A program made the translations under genes and the position numbers. 64,000 nucleotides of DNA from JADGRB01 sp036267635 (GTDB taxonomy: Bacteria; Myxococcota_A; Polyangia; Fen-1088), in contig DATAVR010000109.1 in the NCBI GenBank assembly GCA_036267635.1, positions 13,378 to 77,377 on the forward strand, given 5' to 3'. Under the pieces are notes generated by a model. It made no database searches. It saw only the letters and a list, made by a program, of their open reading frames with translations, and was not told the DNA's origin. Within the stretch, counting starts at the first letter, position 1; each line of letters starts with the position of its first letter. Positions 25,795-38,366 of this stretch are shown here, piece after piece.

Positions 25795-27267
25795 TCATCG
25801 GGCGTCGCCGCCGCCGTCCGCGCCGCCGCCGTCTGCGCCGCAGCCCTCGTCGACTTCGCCGTTGCAGTTGTCGTCGATTCCGTTGCCGCAGATCTCCGGC
25901 GCGCCGGGATGAACGGCGGCGTTGCCGTCGTCGCACTCGTCGCACCAGCGGTAGCCGTCGCCGTCCGCGTCGGTCACCACGCTGGCCACGCCTCGCTCGC
26001 AGTCGACGAACGTCTGCAGATAGGCGGCGCGGCTGGCGATCACGTCGCGCGCGGCGCCGGTCGCCTGCTGGGTCGCATCGGGCATGGCCCAGTTCGCCCA
26101 GGCGTGCGGATCGCTGGTGGCGGCGTCGGAGATCTGTTGCGACCAGCTGTCGATCCAGCCCTGGATCTCCCCGACGTTCCACTTCGCCAGCAGGCCGGCG
26201 ATCGCCTCGGCGTACTTGGCGCGCCAGCTGGCGTCGCTGAAGACGGTCATCCATTTGTCGCCGGGAGTCGGCGCCGGCTTGGCCCGGGCGTACCACCAGA
26301 AGATCGGGTGGTCGGTGGCGCCGACCTGATCGAACGTCACCAGCCAGTCGAGCGTCGAATCGAGATCGTCGGAGAGGAAGAGGTAGCCGGCCGCCCCCTG
26401 GTCGTAGAGATAGAAGTTGTGCGAGCCGCCGTAATAACCGTCAGAGTCGTTGAGCAGGGCCTCGGCGGCCCAGGAGGTGAGGGAGTCCTCGATGTCGACG
26501 ATCGCCGAAAGCGACGCCAAATCCTTCGCGCCATCGAACTGCAACAGGCGCGTGTAGTTGGGGCTCGCCTGGTTGGTCTCGGCTTGCGCGGCCCCCTTCC
26601 AGAGATCGCCGGACGGGTTCAGAGGGAAGAACTCGCTGACCACGCGGTTGCCGACGCTCTCTTCGAGCGAGTAGAGGCCGTAGTACGCGCCGTTGATCTC
26701 CAGGCGCGCGCTGGTCGAGCAGGGGGCGAGCAGGCCGACCTGCCGCAGCCAGTGCTCGGAGACCCGATCGTGGAGGAAGGTCCAGTCCGAGCGGGGCATG
26801 TCGAACACCAGCTTGCTGACGCCGTGGAACTTGCCGTTCGGGTCGGTCTGATCGAACGACACCGAGAACTGCATCTTGGCGCGATCGCCGTCGAACATGA
26901 CCGTCTGCGCCCAGGAGGACTGACCGTGCAGCTTGATGGCCGCGTCGGTGACGGTCTCGCTCCCGAGGTGAAAGGTGACCGGGTGGTAGACGGCAAAGTC
27001 CACGCCGCTCTCGAGCGCGGTCAGATTGTTGAACTCGGCCTCCATGGCCGACCATTCGTCGGCGCTGATGTCGATCGCGTAGGTCTGGAGCGTCCCCTCG
27101 TCGAAGAGATCGGCGCAGGCGAGCGGACCCCCGCCGTCAGCCGCGACGGCGGTTCCCGCGTCGTCGTTTGGGGCGGGCGTTCCGGCGTCGAGCCCGCCGG
27201 GCTGCGCGGCGCCGCCGCCGCAATCGAGGAGCAACGGGACGAGAAAAATCGGGAACCAGGTTTTCAT
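25795..27267 (-). CDS. CotH-family kinase-like lipoprotein with C-terminal MopE-type metal-binding motif
   Basis: The 490-residue protein has signal MKTWFPIFLVPLLLDC (Cys16), a short Gly/Asp linker and a CotH domain (about residues 45-415): IKLHGQSSW, KFHGVSKLVFDMPRSDWTFL, ARLEINGAYYGLYSLEESV, and NDSDGYYGGSHNFYLYDQ followed by LFLSDDLDSTL. Asp residues in the last two stretches correspond to catalytic and metal sites in CotH kinases. A C-terminal extension (DADGDGYRWCDECDDGN, PEICGNGIDDNCNGEVDEGC) matches the MopE-type Cys/Asp calcium- or copper-binding motif that is common on Myxococcota surface proteins. The start at 27267 follows from the lipobox. It is divergent from another CotH-like gene, with 179 bp between them. 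Confidence 0.85.
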   Translation of the reverse strand: MKTWFPIFLVPLLLDCGGGAAQPGGLDAGTPAPNDDAGTAVAADGGGPLACADLFDEGTLQTYAIDISADEWSAMEAEFNNLTALESGVDFAVYHPVTFHLGSETVTDAAIKLHGQSSWAQTVMFDGDRAKMQFSVSFDQTDPNGKFHGVSKLVFDMPRSDWTFLHDRVSEHWLRQVGLLAPCSTSARLEINGAYYGLYSLEESVGNRVVSEFFPLNPSGDLWKGAAQAETNQASPNYTRLLQFDGAKDLASLSAIVDIEDSLTSWAAEALLNDSDGYYGGSHNFYLYDQGAAGYLFLSDDLDSTLDWLVTFDQVGATDHPIFWWYARAKPAPTPGDKWMTVFSDASWRAKYAEAIAGLLAKWNVGEIQGWIDSWSQQISDAATSDPHAWANWAMPDATQQATGAARDVIASRAAYLQTFVDCERGVASVVTDADGDGYRWCDECDDGNAAVHPGAPEICGNGIDDNCNGEVDEGCGADGGGADGGGDAR

Positions 27268-27446
27268 CCTTGTCCCGACAGACCTCAGCAATTTGGATGC
27301 CTACGAATTTTGCGGAGCAATCGTTGGACCGGGACCGTGGACGTTTCTTCGGCGTAACGGGCGGCGGCCGCTCGGGCACCGAATCCGACTTTTTTCCGGT
27401 TTTGCCGCATGGAGCGCTGGCCGCGGAGTTGCTTGGTCTCGAATGC

Positions 27447-29222
27447 ATGGGTTGTGGGAAGCTGTGCCGGGTGCTGGGAGTGGTTGGGATGACGGCGGCG
27501 CTCGGCGCGGCGGCTTGCAATGACGGAGGGCACGCGGCTCCCGGTGACGTCGGAACCGGTGGCGCCGGGTCGGGAGGGGCAGCTGGATCGGCAGACGCCG
27601 GACCTCCCGTCGACCCGAGCATCGACGGCCAGCTCACCATCAACGAGCTCATGCCCGACAACGTGCTGACGATCAGAGACGATCGGGGCGCCGCCTCGCC
27701 GTGGATCGAGATCTACAATCCCACCGGGCAAGACGTCGCGCTCGGTGGCTACGGCATCACCGACGATTTCACGGCGCCCGGCAAGGCGACGCTTCCCGCA
27801 GGCGTCGTCGCGCCGGCGGGTGGCCATCTTTTGCTCTGGGCCGACGGCGATTCATCGGCAGGCCCGGCGCACCTCGGCGTGCTGCTCGCGCATGCAGGCG
27901 GGTCGCTGGCGTTGGCCCGCCCGGACGGATCGTTCATCGATCGGCTGACCTACGGCGCGCAGGAGACGGACATCTCGGCCGCCCGCGAGCCGGACGGATC
28001 CGGAAGCTGGGTCAGCGAGTGGAACGTCTCGCCCGGCGCGGCGAACCCGCCCGGCGCCGGCCAGCCGTTCCCCCCACAGGCGGCCGGCGATCCGCCCGAG
28101 ACGGTCCCGCCGGCCGGCGACATGAGCGATCGCGTGCTCGGCTACGATCTCATTCCGCAGTTCGACCTGGAGATCTCCGACGACAACATCGCTTCGCTGC
28201 GCGCGGCGCCCGACACCTGGGTGCAGGCCACGCTCGTCTACGAGGGGCGCTCGTTCGGTCCGGTCGGCGTGAACCTCAAGGGGACCTCGTCGTTCCAGCC
28301 GATCGACGGCAAACCCGGTTTCCGGGTGAACATCAACAAGTTCGTTTCGGGCGCGAAGTTCTTCGGGCTGAAGGAGTTCCTGCTCAACAACATGACCACC
28401 GACCCTTCGATGCTGCACGAGCGGCTGGCCTACTGGATCGGACGTCAGATCGGGACGGTCCCCACCTCGCGCTGCAACCACGCCTGGGTGACGATGAACG
28501 GCGCGCCGCTCGGCCTTTACGCCACCGTCGAGGAGCCGAAGGATCAACTGATGGCCTACTACTTCACCGACGCTACCGGCCCGGTCTACACCATCAACTA
28601 CGCCGACTTCCAGACCGCCTACATTCCCGACTTCGAGCTGCAGGACGGCACCGGCGACCTGACCCTCATCAACGAGACGACCGCGGCCCTCCAGATGACG
28701 CCGGCCGATGCGGCGATCGCCGCGGCTGGCCAGTTCGTCAACCTGCACGAGTTCGCGCGCTACTGGGCGCTCATGGTGCTCACGGGGCACTGGGGCGGCT
28801 GGCCCTACGCGCCGGATCCCGAGCCGGTCGGCGCCAACGCCGGCACCTACGCCGACCCCACCAGCCACCAGCTCTACTTCATCCCCGAAGGAATCAACGA
28901 CGCCTTCTCGACCTCGGACTTCGATTTCGTCAAGCAGGTCAAGTCGGTGCTGGCGCAGGCCTGCGCCTCCGCGCCCTCCTGCTTTCAAGACTTCTCCAGT
29001 CAGCTCAACGAGATCGTGGGGACGGCCACCCAGCTCAACTGGTCGGGCGAGGAGCAGCGGGTGGCGGCGCAGATCGCCTCCTACGTCGCCATGGACAGCA
29101 AGAAGCCCTACAGCAACGACGACGTGGCGATGTATCAGCAGCAGGTCGGCTACTTCATGACCGGCCGGGCCCAATTCGTCGCCGAGTACCTGGTGGCGCC
29201 GGCGACTGCGACCGCGCCGTAA
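27447..29222 (+). CDS. Lamin-tail-domain and CotH-like lipoprotein
   Basis: ATG 27447 gives a signal with lipobox GAAAC (Cys24); ATG 27489 is a shorter alternative. A Gly/Asp linker is followed by a lamin-tail domain (LTINELMPDN, then SPWIEIYNPTGQDVALGGYGI, about residues 55-200), which binds other macromolecules, and then a CotH-like domain (about 230-520): VGVNLKGTSSF, AKFFGLKEFLLNNMTTDPSM, AWVTMNGAPLGLYATVEE. In the expected active-site region the sequence reads GHWGGWPYAPDPE and IPEGINDAFS, where most CotH kinases have H-W-D-G-Y and G-x-D-x-x-F. The Asp is replaced or shifted, so it may be an inactive or specialised CotH. 591 residues. Confidence 0.8.
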   Translation: MGCGKLCRVLGVVGMTAALGAAACNDGGHAAPGDVGTGGAGSGGAAGSADAGPPVDPSIDGQLTINELMPDNVLTIRDDRGAASPWIEIYNPTGQDVALGGYGITDDFTAPGKATLPAGVVAPAGGHLLLWADGDSSAGPAHLGVLLAHAGGSLALARPDGSFIDRLTYGAQETDISAAREPDGSGSWVSEWNVSPGAANPPGAGQPFPPQAAGDPPETVPPAGDMSDRVLGYDLIPQFDLEISDDNIASLRAAPDTWVQATLVYEGRSFGPVGVNLKGTSSFQPIDGKPGFRVNINKFVSGAKFFGLKEFLLNNMTTDPSMLHERLAYWIGRQIGTVPTSRCNHAWVTMNGAPLGLYATVEEPKDQLMAYYFTDATGPVYTINYADFQTAYIPDFELQDGTGDLTLINETTAALQMTPADAAIAAAGQFVNLHEFARYWALMVLTGHWGGWPYAPDPEPVGANAGTYADPTSHQLYFIPEGINDAFSTSDFDFVKQVKSVLAQACASAPSCFQDFSSQLNEIVGTATQLNWSGEEQRVAAQIASYVAMDSKKPYSNDDVAMYQQQVGYFMTGRAQFVAEYLVAPATATAP

Positions 29223-29257
29223 AAAGGCGCCGCGGGCCGATTCTCCACCACAAACAG

Positions 29258-29277
29258 AGATCCCAGATCCGGGATCT
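29258..29277 (+). terminator. Hairpin with 7-bp stem, possible terminator of the LTD/CotH gene
   Basis: AGATCCC at 29258-29264 and GGGATCT at 29271-29277 pair perfectly around a 6-base loop and are followed by TTGGTTGT. It lies 35 bp after the stop codon. The T-run is weak, so this is a candidate terminator only. Confidence 0.45.
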
Positions 29278-29419
29278 TTGGTTGTAACCTTTGACCGCTC
29301 GGGATCAGGATTTCCCCTGTTCTTGAGACTCTGGTGCCTTACTTTCTTGGAACTATTTTTGCCGCCAGTCCGTAGATGGACGAGGAGGCGCTCCTGCGAA
29401 CGTCGCTCGGAAAACCAAA

Positions 29420-32805
<3,386 letters not shown>

Positions 32806-32809
<4 letters not shown>

Positions 32810-33627
32810 TGGACGCCACTGAAAGCGATCGCGAGCTGCAGGGCCTCCTGGAAGCGGTGTTCCGTCTCTACCATTACGACTTCCGCCGCTACGCTCCCGC
32901 CTCGATGAAGCGCCGGATCAAGGCCGCGCTGGCCACCTTCAACTGCCCATCCATCTCGTCGCTCGAGCGCCGGCTGACCGACGATCCGAAGGCTTTCAGC
33001 GGGTTGCTCCGCTACCTGACAGTGCAGGTGAGCGACCTTTTTCGGGATCCCGGCTACTTTCGCGCCATCAGAACCAGGATCGTTCCGTATCTGCAGACCT
33101 ACCCGTTCTTGAAGCTCTGGGTGGCGGGCTGCGCGACCGGGGAGGAGGCGTACTCGCTGGCGATCCTGCTGGCCGAGGAGGGGCTGCTCGAGCGGACGCT
33201 CATCTATGCCACCGACATCAACCCCGAAGCGCTGGCGACCGCCGAGGCCGGCGTCTACGACCTGCAGCGCTTCGTCGGCTTCAGCGGGAACTACCTGGCG
33301 GCGGGGGGAAAGGGCTCGCTCTCCGACCACTACACCGCACGCTATTCGTCGGCGCTGCTCGACCGGCAGCTCAAGAAGGCGATCCTGTTTTCCGACCACA
33401 GCCTGGCGACCGACAGCGCGTTTGCCGAGGTGCAGCTCTGCTCCTGCCGAAACGTCCTCATCTACTTCGACCGTGAGCTGCAGGAGCAGGCCATCGGGGT
33501 TCTGCGCGAATCGCTCTGCCACAAGGGGTTTCTTGGCCTCGGCAGCAAGGAGTCCTTGAGATTTTCGAGGCATGCGGCAGCCTTTCGGGAGCTGGTTCCC
33601 GAGGAACGTCTCTATCAACGGGTGTGA
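32806..33627 (+). CDS. CheR-type protein-glutamate methyltransferase
   Basis: The 273-residue protein has the CheR N-terminal helical region (DFRRYAPASMKRRI) and S-adenosylmethionine-binding domain: WVAGCATGEEAYSLAI, ATDINPEALATAEAGVY and CSCRNVLIYF. CheR adds methyl groups to glutamates of chemoreceptors or related kinases. The start overlaps the kinase stop by four bases (ATGA), and a CheB gene follows within 10 bp, so methylation and demethylation are coupled to the kinase, probably on its coiled-coil or GAF region. No MCP is encoded in the window. Confidence 0.92.
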
Positions 33628-33632
33628 TCGAG

Positions 33633-34235
33633 ATGAGCGAGCGACGAGTCGAGGCAGTCGTCATCGGAGGCTCCGCCGGCGCCTTGGACGCGCTCAGGGT
33701 GCTGCTCCCGGCGCTTCCGGGCGGCTGCGCCGTTCCAGTGGTCATCGTCCTGCACATGTCCGGCACGAGACCGAGCCAGCTGCCCGAGGTGCTGGCGCGG
33801 AGAACGGTGCTTCCCGTCGAGGAGGCGGCGGACAAAGCGCGCGCTCTGCCGGGCGTGGTCTACGTCGCGCCGCCCAACTACCATCTGCTCGTCGAACGGG
33901 ATCGCTCCTTCGCTCTTTCGGCCGACGAGCCGATCCATTTCTCGCGTCCGGCCATCGACGTCCTGTTCGAATCGGCGGCCGACGCTTACGGTGAGGGGCT
34001 GGTGGGCATCATCTTGACCGGCGCGAACGAGGATGGCGCTCGCGGGCTCGCCGCGGTCCAGCAGGCGGGCGGGTTGGCCGTCGTGCAATCGCCCGAGGAG
34101 GCGCAGGTGGCGGTCATGCCCAGGGCCGCCATTGCCGCGACCGGGACGGACGCGGTCTTGCCGCTGGCCGAGATTGCTTCGTTGCTCGGGCGCCTGGTCG
34201 GCGTTCGTGGCGCCGACGCGGAGGCACATTCATGA
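33633..34235 (+). CDS. CheB-type methylesterase domain without receiver
   Basis: The 200-residue protein is a stand-alone CheB catalytic domain: GGSAGALDA (Ser14), VIVLHMSG (His41) and LTGANEDGARG (Asp134) form the expected catalytic triad. It hydrolyses methylglutamate esters. The usual receiver domain is missing, so it is not controlled by direct phosphorylation; partners with receiver domains are encoded on both sides. ATG 33633 is chosen; GTG 33624 overlaps the cheR stop. It overlaps the next kinase start by four bases. Confidence 0.9.
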   Translation: MSERRVEAVVIGGSAGALDALRVLLPALPGGCAVPVVIVLHMSGTRPSQLPEVLARRTVLPVEEAADKARALPGVVYVAPPNYHLLVERDRSFALSADEPIHFSRPAIDVLFESAADAYGEGLVGIILTGANEDGARGLAAVQQAGGLAVVQSPEEAQVAVMPRAAIAATGTDAVLPLAEIASLLGRLVGVRGADAEAHS

Positions 34236-35695
34236 TCCCGGACGCGGTCAAATTCCTGCTGGTCGACGACTCCCAGGAGAATCTGGTGGCGCTGGAGGCC
34301 CTCTTGCGACGCGACGGGCTGCAGCTGCTGGTGGCGCGCTCGGGCGTCGAGGCGTTGGAGCTCCTCCTGATCCACGACGTGGCGCTGGCGATTCTCGACG
34401 TGCAGATGCCCAACATGGACGGCTTCGAGCTGGCCGAGCTGATGCGGGGGGCGGAACGAACGAAGCACGTGCCGATCATCTTTCTCACCGCCGGCGCCCG
34501 GGACCCGCAGCGCATGTTCAAGGGATACGAGGCCGGCGCCGTCGATTTTCTGTTCAAGCCGGTCGAACCGCACGCGCTCAAGAGCAAGGCGGACGTCTTC
34601 TTTCAACTGCAGAAGCAAAAGATCGAGCTGGCCCACCACCTGCGGACGAACGAGATCTTCGTGGGAATTCTGGGGCACGATTTGCGCAATCCGTTGAGCG
34701 CCATCCTGACCGGCGCGGCGTCTCTGGAACGCCGCCTCGACGACGAAGCGCAGCTGCGGACGTTGCGGCGGATGGTCTCCTCGGCGGGGCGCATGAAGGA
34801 GATGATCGATCAGCTCCTCGATCTGACCCGCGCCCGGCTGGCCGGGGGGATCGGGTTCGTCGGGGTGCGCCGCCGCCTCGACCTCGCCGAGCTGGTCGGC
34901 CGGGCCGCCGACGAGCTGCGCGCCATCGCCCCCGAGCGAAACGTGGCGATCGCCGCCTCGGGGGACTGCCACAACGCCGGCGATCCGACGCGGTTGTTGC
35001 AAGTGTTCTCGAACCTCCTTTCGAACGCCCTCCACCACGGCACGCCGGGGACGCCCGTCTCGATCGAGGTGACGGGCAGCGGGGACCGGATCGTGGTGGT
35101 GGTGCGAAATCAGGGGGCTATTCCCCGCGATCTGCTGCCGGTCGTCTTCGATCCGTTCCGGGGCACGCGCGCCTCGTCCGGTTCGCAGGGGCTCGGGCTG
35201 GGGCTCTTCATCTCGCAGCAGATCGTCGCGGCCCACGGCGGCGCCATTGCCGTCGAGTCGAGCCCAGAGGCGGGGACGGCGTTTACCTTGACCTTCCCGC
35301 GGATGGCCGTGGTCGAACGACGGACCACCGACGGCTCCCGGCGGGTGATGGTGGTCGACGACGATGAGAGCATCCGGCAGTCTCTGAAGGAGGCCTTCGA
35401 GGAGGCCGGCTATGAGACCGTGACGGCCTCCAACGGTCAGGAGGCCCTGAATACCCTCACCGACGGGTCTCCCCGCCCGGACGCGGTGGTCCTCGATCTG
35501 GCGATGCCGGTGCTCGATGGCTACCACCTCTATCAGGCGATGCAGGCAGACGCCGAGCTGGCGCAGATCCCGGTGATCGTCTCGACCTCGACGCCGTCAC
35601 GCGCGCCGCACGGGGTTCGCGTGGTTCCCAAACCGGTCACGCTGGATCGGCTGTTCGAGACGGTGGCGGACGTCTGGCGCCAAAAGGCGGTTTAG
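34232..35695 (+). CDS. Receiver-histidine kinase-receiver hybrid protein
   Basis: The 487-residue soluble protein has an N-terminal receiver (FLLVDDSQEN, AILDVQMPNMDG), a HisKA region with His149 in GHDLRNPLS, an ATPase domain with GLGLGLFISQQIV, and a C-terminal receiver (VMVVDDDESIRQ, VVLDLAMPVLDGY). It has no sensor or membrane helix, so its input is probably phosphate transfer from the hybrid kinase upstream or other proteins. The ATGA overlap with CheB places it in the same operon. It is the last gene of the run. Confidence 0.9.
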   Translation: MIPDAVKFLLVDDSQENLVALEALLRRDGLQLLVARSGVEALELLLIHDVALAILDVQMPNMDGFELAELMRGAERTKHVPIIFLTAGARDPQRMFKGYEAGAVDFLFKPVEPHALKSKADVFFQLQKQKIELAHHLRTNEIFVGILGHDLRNPLSAILTGAASLERRLDDEAQLRTLRRMVSSAGRMKEMIDQLLDLTRARLAGGIGFVGVRRRLDLAELVGRAADELRAIAPERNVAIAASGDCHNAGDPTRLLQVFSNLLSNALHHGTPGTPVSIEVTGSGDRIVVVVRNQGAIPRDLLPVVFDPFRGTRASSGSQGLGLGLFISQQIVAAHGGAIAVESSPEAGTAFTLTFPRMAVVERRTTDGSRRVMVVDDDESIRQSLKEAFEEAGYETVTASNGQEALNTLTDGSPRPDAVVLDLAMPVLDGYHLYQAMQADAELAQIPVIVSTSTPSRAPHGVRVVPKPVTLDRLFETVADVWRQKAV

Positions 35696-35736
35696 GCGCC
35701 TCTCGACGGCGGAAAAGTCGGCGCTAGCTTCGGACG

Positions 35737-36720
35737 ATGGCGATCCTGAAGCGCTTCTGGCGCGGGTGGGCGGTCTCTGCCCTGTTCGGTCGGACGACCA
35801 GGCGGGAGGGGTTCTTTCTCTCCCTGATCGTCGGCGTCGCCGTGGCCTGGCCGATCCTGCTGGTCGGAATCCTGATGCCCAAAGTGGCGGTGCAGATGAT
35901 CGCCATGGTGCCCCTGCCGGAGCGGGTCCCCTCCTGGACCGTCCGGTTGGTCTGGGTCGGGCTGGCGTTGCTCATTCCGATCGGGGTGGGGATCGCGGTG
36001 ATGGTCAAGGCGCCGCCCGAGACGCGCGGCGAATCGCCGGTCAAGCGCGTGCTGCGGGGTTTTCCGATCACCGTCGGTCTGGCCGCGGCCTTCGTCATCA
36101 TGTTTGTCTCCGTCCCCGTCATGCGGGTCGTCGCGCTCGTGCGGAGACAGAAGAGCGCCGACATCCCGTTGATCATGAACGCCTCGGCCTACCACCAAGT
36201 GGCGGCGAAGATCTGCGAGGTCCTGAACCGCCAGGGCTTCTCGCTGCACGCGGCGAAGCCGGGGTTTTGGGTCTCGGCCCCCATCCGCCTCCTCATCTGG
36301 CTCGGTGGCGAGGCCCTCCGCTCGCATGTGCCGACGCGGTTGGAGCACTACGCGGGCCCCGATCTCGCGCTGTCGCTCTACCCGAGCGGCCTCCTCCTGC
36401 GCGGGGGGCCGGCGCGACTGACCTGGGCGCACGGGCTCGTCGCCGAGGCCGTGGTCCACACCGAAGGGCTGCAGACGACCGATCCGAAAGCGCAGGTGCT
36501 GGAACAGCGGCTGCGGCCGTTGTGGAAAAGCTATGACCTCGGTCCCCCGCGCGGCAAGAGCGACGCCGAGCTGAAGGGAGAGCTGGAACAGGTCACGCAG
36601 GAGCTCAAGTCTCTGCAGGTCGACTGGGACGACTGGCAGGTCCTCTACCGCCAGATCCTGCAGCTGGGACGGGCCGCGCACGGCGAACGACAACTGCTCG
36701 ACGCGCGCCCGCCGACCTGA
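35737..36720 (+). CDS. Membrane protein of unknown function with cytoplasmic or periplasmic C-terminal domain
   Basis: The 327-residue protein has three membrane segments in its first half (SLIVGVAVAWPILLVGILMP, LVWVGLALLIPIGVGIAVMV, ITVGLAAAFVIMFVSVPVM) and a C-terminal soluble region of about 190 residues with a coiled-coil end (AELKGELEQVTQELKSLQ). No known family is apparent. It follows the signalling operon by 41 bp on the same strand but has its own ATG and could be separately expressed. Confidence 0.65.
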   Translation: MAILKRFWRGWAVSALFGRTTRREGFFLSLIVGVAVAWPILLVGILMPKVAVQMIAMVPLPERVPSWTVRLVWVGLALLIPIGVGIAVMVKAPPETRGESPVKRVLRGFPITVGLAAAFVIMFVSVPVMRVVALVRRQKSADIPLIMNASAYHQVAAKICEVLNRQGFSLHAAKPGFWVSAPIRLLIWLGGEALRSHVPTRLEHYAGPDLALSLYPSGLLLRGGPARLTWAHGLVAEAVVHTEGLQTTDPKAQVLEQRLRPLWKSYDLGPPRGKSDAELKGELEQVTQELKSLQVDWDDWQVLYRQILQLGRAAHGERQLLDARPPT

Positions 36721-36770
36721 TCGCCGGCCCACTCCCGTCGCCACCGCCGAGCTTGGAGGATCCGAGGAGC

Positions 36771-36783
36771 GTAATCAGATTAC
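36771..36783. promoter_or_regulatory. Perfect inverted repeat GTAATCAGATTAC, candidate operator
   Basis: Six-base arms GTAATC and GATTAC flank one A. The site is 35 bp upstream of the quinone-oxidoreductase ATG, in the position of a promoter or operator. The AT-rich arms stand out from the surrounding GC-rich DNA. No regulator gene is adjacent, so the binding protein is unknown. Confidence 0.5.
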
Positions 36784-36817
36784 TGACAGCAGCAGAACTG
36801 GCAGGGAGAGGGGGACC

Positions 36818-37780
36818 ATGGACGCGTCAATTCCCGAGTCGATGAATGCCGCCGTGATCGACCGGTACGGTGGACCCGAGGTGCTTCACCTCGAGGCGCT
36901 TCCGGTTCCCGAGCCCAAGCGGAACGAAGTCCTCATTCGGGTCGAAGCCGCGGGGATCGGAGCCTGGGACCCTTACGTCCGCACCGGCGAGCTCAAGATG
37001 CGCGAGCACCAGTTCCCGGAGGTCATGGGCAATGACGGCGCGGGGACGGTGGTCGCCGTCGGCGCGGGGGTCTCGCGGTTTCGCCGCGGAGATCGCGTCT
37101 ACGCGTCCACCGAAGCCGGCGGTTTCTATGCCGAGTACGTCGCCGTCGACCAGGAGAACGTGGCGCCCATTCCCCGTGGCCTGGACGCCCGGATGGCCGG
37201 CGCTCTGGGCTTCGACGGGATCACGGCCCTGCGCGGGCTCGAGGACCAGCTCGGGCTCCGGGCCGGCGAAACGGTGATGATCTTCGGCGCCAGCGGCGGC
37301 ATCGGCCACCTCGCGGTTCAGCTGGCCAAACGCCAGCGCGCACGCGTCGTGGCGGTGGCCTCCGGGACCGACGGGGTGGAGCTGGTGCGACGCCTCGGCG
37401 CCGACCTGGCCCTCGACGGGCGCGCCGACGGCATCGCGGCGGCGATTCGGGCCTTCGTCCCAGCCGGGCTCGACGCCGCGCTCGTGCTGGCCGGCGGTGA
37501 CGCGCTCGACGAGGCGCTCACCACGATGAAGAAAGGCGGGCGCCTCGCCTATCCAAATGGCGTCGAGCCGGCACCGCGTGCGCCCGACGGGATCGAAGTG
37601 CGCGGCTACGACGGAGCCCCGGACCGCGAGGTATTCGAGCGGCTGAACCGCCGCATCGAGCCGGGCCCGTTCCACGTCGAGCTGGCGCGCGTCTACCGCC
37701 TCGAGCAGGCCGGGGAGGCCCATCGCGAGATCGGGAAGCATCACCTCGGCAAGCTCGCGTTCCAGATCGAGGCCTCGTAA
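36818..37780 (+). CDS. NADPH:quinone oxidoreductase / MDR-family dehydrogenase
   Basis: The 320-residue cytoplasmic protein is a medium-chain dehydrogenase/reductase of the quinone-oxidoreductase type: RYGGPEVLHLEALPVPEP at the start, GNDGAGTVVAVGAGVSRFRRGDRVY, and the nucleotide fold IFGASGGIGHLAVQLAK. No structural-zinc cysteines are seen, as in zinc-independent members. It probably reduces quinones or similar carbonyls using NADPH. The GGGAGAGGGGGACC ribosome site is strong. The palindrome upstream suggests transcriptional control. Confidence 0.87.
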   Translation: MDASIPESMNAAVIDRYGGPEVLHLEALPVPEPKRNEVLIRVEAAGIGAWDPYVRTGELKMREHQFPEVMGNDGAGTVVAVGAGVSRFRRGDRVYASTEAGGFYAEYVAVDQENVAPIPRGLDARMAGALGFDGITALRGLEDQLGLRAGETVMIFGASGGIGHLAVQLAKRQRARVVAVASGTDGVELVRRLGADLALDGRADGIAAAIRAFVPAGLDAALVLAGGDALDEALTTMKKGGRLAYPNGVEPAPRAPDGIEVRGYDGAPDREVFERLNRRIEPGPFHVELARVYRLEQAGEAHREIGKHHLGKLAFQIEAS

Positions 37781-37807
37781 ATCGAAATCATTGAAGGGGG
37801 TGGAGAG

Positions 37808-38344
37808 ATGAAGACAAAGAGTCTAGGGGCGATGACCATCTGGATCCTGGGCGCGGGGACGGCCGGTTCGGCGCTGGCGCTGGAGCCGGGTCCGGATCAG
37901 GCACGACAACAGGTGGCGCAGATCCAGATGCGGCTGCAGAAGAACCCCGACCTGAGGAACAACACCATCGGCGTCACCGTCGACAACGGCGTCGCCACCT
38001 TGACGGGAACGGTCGACACCCAGACCGAGAAATCGGACGCCGCGCGGCTGGCGCTGGTGAGCGGCATCGTCGGCGTCGACAACCGTCTCGACGTCGGCAG
38101 CAGCGGCGTTCGGCAGGCGGTCTCCGACAGCGCGATGACGGCCAAGATCAAAGGGAAGTTGATGGAGAACGAAGTGACTCGCTTCAGCGACGTGTCGGTC
38201 ACGACCAACAACGGCGTGGTCACGCTGACCGGCTCTGTCCCCGACGAGCAGGCATCGAAACAGGCGGCCAGCATCGCGCGCGGCTCCGAGGGCGTCACGC
38301 GCGTGGAAAACGATGTGACGATCTCGCCGCTCAAGCAGCGCTAA
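37808..38344 (+). CDS. Periplasmic protein with two BON domains
   Basis: The 178-residue protein has a signal peptide (IWILGAGTAGSALA) and two BON repeats: NNTIGVTVDNGVATLTGTVD, followed by a G-V-D-N-R-L strand, and FSDVSVTTNNGVVTLTGSVP, followed by TRVENDVTI. BON domains bind phospholipids and are found in osmotic-stress proteins such as OsmY. A strong GAAGGGGGTGGAGAG ribosome site precedes the ATG. It follows the quinone oxidoreductase by 27 bp and precedes a 49-residue protein. Confidence 0.9.
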   Translation: MKTKSLGAMTIWILGAGTAGSALALEPGPDQARQQVAQIQMRLQKNPDLRNNTIGVTVDNGVATLTGTVDTQTEKSDAARLALVSGIVGVDNRLDVGSSGVRQAVSDSAMTAKIKGKLMENEVTRFSDVSVTTNNGVVTLTGSVPDEQASKQAASIARGSEGVTRVENDVTISPLKQR

Positions 38345-38366
38345 TTGTGCGCGGAGGGAACGACCC

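Noticed and set aside
23802..26240. 812-residue rightward open frame opposite the Gly-rich lipoprotein
   Set aside because: Ala/Arg/Gly shadow of a Gly/Ala-rich gene; no signal or motif.
25909..27357. 482-residue rightward open frame opposite the CotH gene
   Set aside because: Val/Ala/Gly/Arg antisense composition; the leftward strand carries CotH and MopE motifs.
33986..35527. 513-residue leftward frame opposite the kinase gene
   Set aside because: Arg/His-rich shadow; the + strand has His149 and two receiver domains.
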